NCBI RefSeq assembly: GCF_025993685.1 | Contig: NZ_DAJPEN010000001.1 | Location: 1,054,001 to 1,118,000 of the forward strand | Length of the DNA stretch: 64,000 nt | Source: Bacteroides mediterraneensis | Lineage (GTDB): Bacteria > Bacteroidota > Bacteroidia > Bacteroidales > Bacteroidaceae | Direction: 5' to 3' | Shown: in pieces, positions 63,297 to 64,000 of the stretch | Position numbering within the stretch: position 1 is the stretch's first letter | Layout of the letters: every line of letters begins with the position of its first letter | Position numbers and translations under genes: made by a program | The notes under the pieces: generated by a model | Seen by the model: the letters and a program-made list of their open reading frames with translations, nothing else | Database searches by the model: none | What the model was told of the DNA's origin: nothing

Positions 63297-64000
63297 ATGA
63301 CTATGATGAAGTTGAAAGTATTTGCTTCGTTGATGTGGGTAAGTTTGCCGTTTTTTGTGGCGGCCCAGAGTAACGACGACCTTTACTTCGTTCCCAAGAA
63401 GAAAGCGGAGACGAAGAAGGAGACCGTAGTAGCCCCGAAGCAGAATCAGGGGACAGCGGTATATTCCACATCGTCCGCTTCCACTCCGGTGGTGGTGAAA
63501 GATGCGGCAGGAAATACACGTGATGTGGACGAGTACAACCGTCGGTATACATCGCGGGAAAACACGTTCTCCATGCAGAACGATACACTCTACATACAGG
63601 AAAAACCGTATGGAGAGCGGGGAGAATGGGTGAACGGCTTTGAAGGTTCACAAGATGATTATGAGTATGCCATGCGCATCGTCCGTTTCCGGAGTCCGCG
63701 CTATGCCATTCCTGTGAGCAGCCCGTTGTATTGGGACGTGGTGTACGGAGCCTTCCCTTCCTGGGACTGGAACGTATATGACGACGGATTGTATGCATAC
63801 GTGTTCCCTACTTACAGCAATCCGCTGTGGTGGGACTGGAGATGGAACTGGAGCATTGCCGGACCGCGATTCGGCTGGTACTCTCCATGGTATTATAGCA
63901 GCTGGTATTCTCCATGGTATTCTCCTTATTGGTACGGTGGCTACTGGGGTGGCTACTGGGGAAGCTATTGGGGAGGTTACTGGGGTGGTTATTGGGGCCC
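63297..64000 (+). CDS. Exported Trp/Tyr/Gly-rich protein (partial, cut by window end)
   Basis: The frame runs to the window end (at least 234 residues). A signal peptide (MTMMKLKVFASLMWVSLPFF to AAQ) is followed by a DDLYFVPKKK segment, a linker and a DVDEYNRRY motif, and a middle domain (GSQDDYEYAMRIVRF). The C-terminal region is very rich in Trp, Tyr, Ser and Gly, with repeats such as SPWY and GGYWG. I recall similar conserved Bacteroides proteins of unknown function. The aromatic repeats suggest surface exposure or glycan/lipid contact. The start could also be Met3 or Met4. Confidence 0.75.
   Translation, partial: MTMMKLKVFASLMWVSLPFFVAAQSNDDLYFVPKKKAETKKETVVAPKQNQGTAVYSTSSASTPVVVKDAAGNTRDVDEYNRRYTSRENTFSMQNDTLYIQEKPYGERGEWVNGFEGSQDDYEYAMRIVRFRSPRYAIPVSSPLYWDVVYGAFPSWDWNVYDDGLYAYVFPTYSNPLWWDWRWNWSIAGPRFGWYSPWYYSSWYSPWYSPYWYGGYWGGYWGSYWGGYWGGYWG

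Overview
The window reads as a chromosomal segment of a gut Bacteroidales bacterium (Bacteroides/Phocaeicola type). The support is SusC/SusD pairs, many lipoproteins with a Cys lipobox, Bacteroidetes-type -7 elements (TAnnTTTG) in front of many genes, IS66 and IS4 elements typical of the group, a trpBEGDCFA operon, a bioBAFGCD operon and DUF4302/DUF4843/imelysin-type proteins. No rRNA, tRNA or CRISPR array was seen.

Positions 1-17,400 are an AT-rich accessory island. It starts with a decayed peptide-natural-product (RiPP-like) locus: a TolC-like fragment, a TonB-domain protein, a frameshifted LanC, a broken glycosyltransferase, a precursor peptide with two in-frame stops, and a TPR protein (1-3957). 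Next comes a graveyard of insertion sequences: an IS3-family end, a deleted IS4-family transposase, a complete-looking IS66 element, and an inverted internally deleted IS66 relic (4272-8974). Then follow a secreted transglutaminase-like protein, a second IS66 element with a clean target duplication (11391-14115), a small membrane protein, an odd lipoprotein and an O-antigen-ligase-like protein with TPRs. A tandem palindromic array (22-bp period, AGTACT core) lies near the left of the IS region, and a single copy of the same unit lies at the right edge of the island.

Positions 17,398-29,458 are core genome: a PhoR/PhoB-like two-component pair, type I asparaginase, the full tryptophan operon preceded by a readable leader peptide with tandem Trp codons and an attenuator, an AlkD-like DNA glycosylase, and PrmA.

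Positions 29,679-43,113 form one tightly packed operon: SusC, SusD, a lipoprotein related to HExxH metallohydrolases whose motif is lost, DUF4302-, DUF4843- and DUF4856-like lipoproteins, an imelysin-like lipoprotein, a FecA-like TonB receptor and a fatty-acid-hydroxylase-type membrane enzyme. This looks like a surface metal or metal-chelate uptake system. It is followed by a lipoprotein plus PagL-like lipid A deacylase pair, and a convergent exported thiol peroxidase.

Positions 46,100-53,000 are a second accessory patch: a toxin-antitoxin-chaperone (HigBA/SecB-like) module with a frameshifted toxin, a second 22-bp palindromic array with a different core (ACGTTT/AAACGT), a truncated duplicate of the blaI promoter and 5' end, two secreted proteins, and a BlaI/BlaR1-like pair in which the receptor carries a TonB C-terminal domain.

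Positions 53,023-64,000 carry a thioredoxin-like protein, an S9 peptidase, a biotin operon (unknown ORF, bioB, bioA, bioF, bioG, bioC, bioD, EamA transporter) whose promoter is nearly identical to that of the S9 peptidase, and the start of an aromatic-rich secreted protein cut by the window edge.
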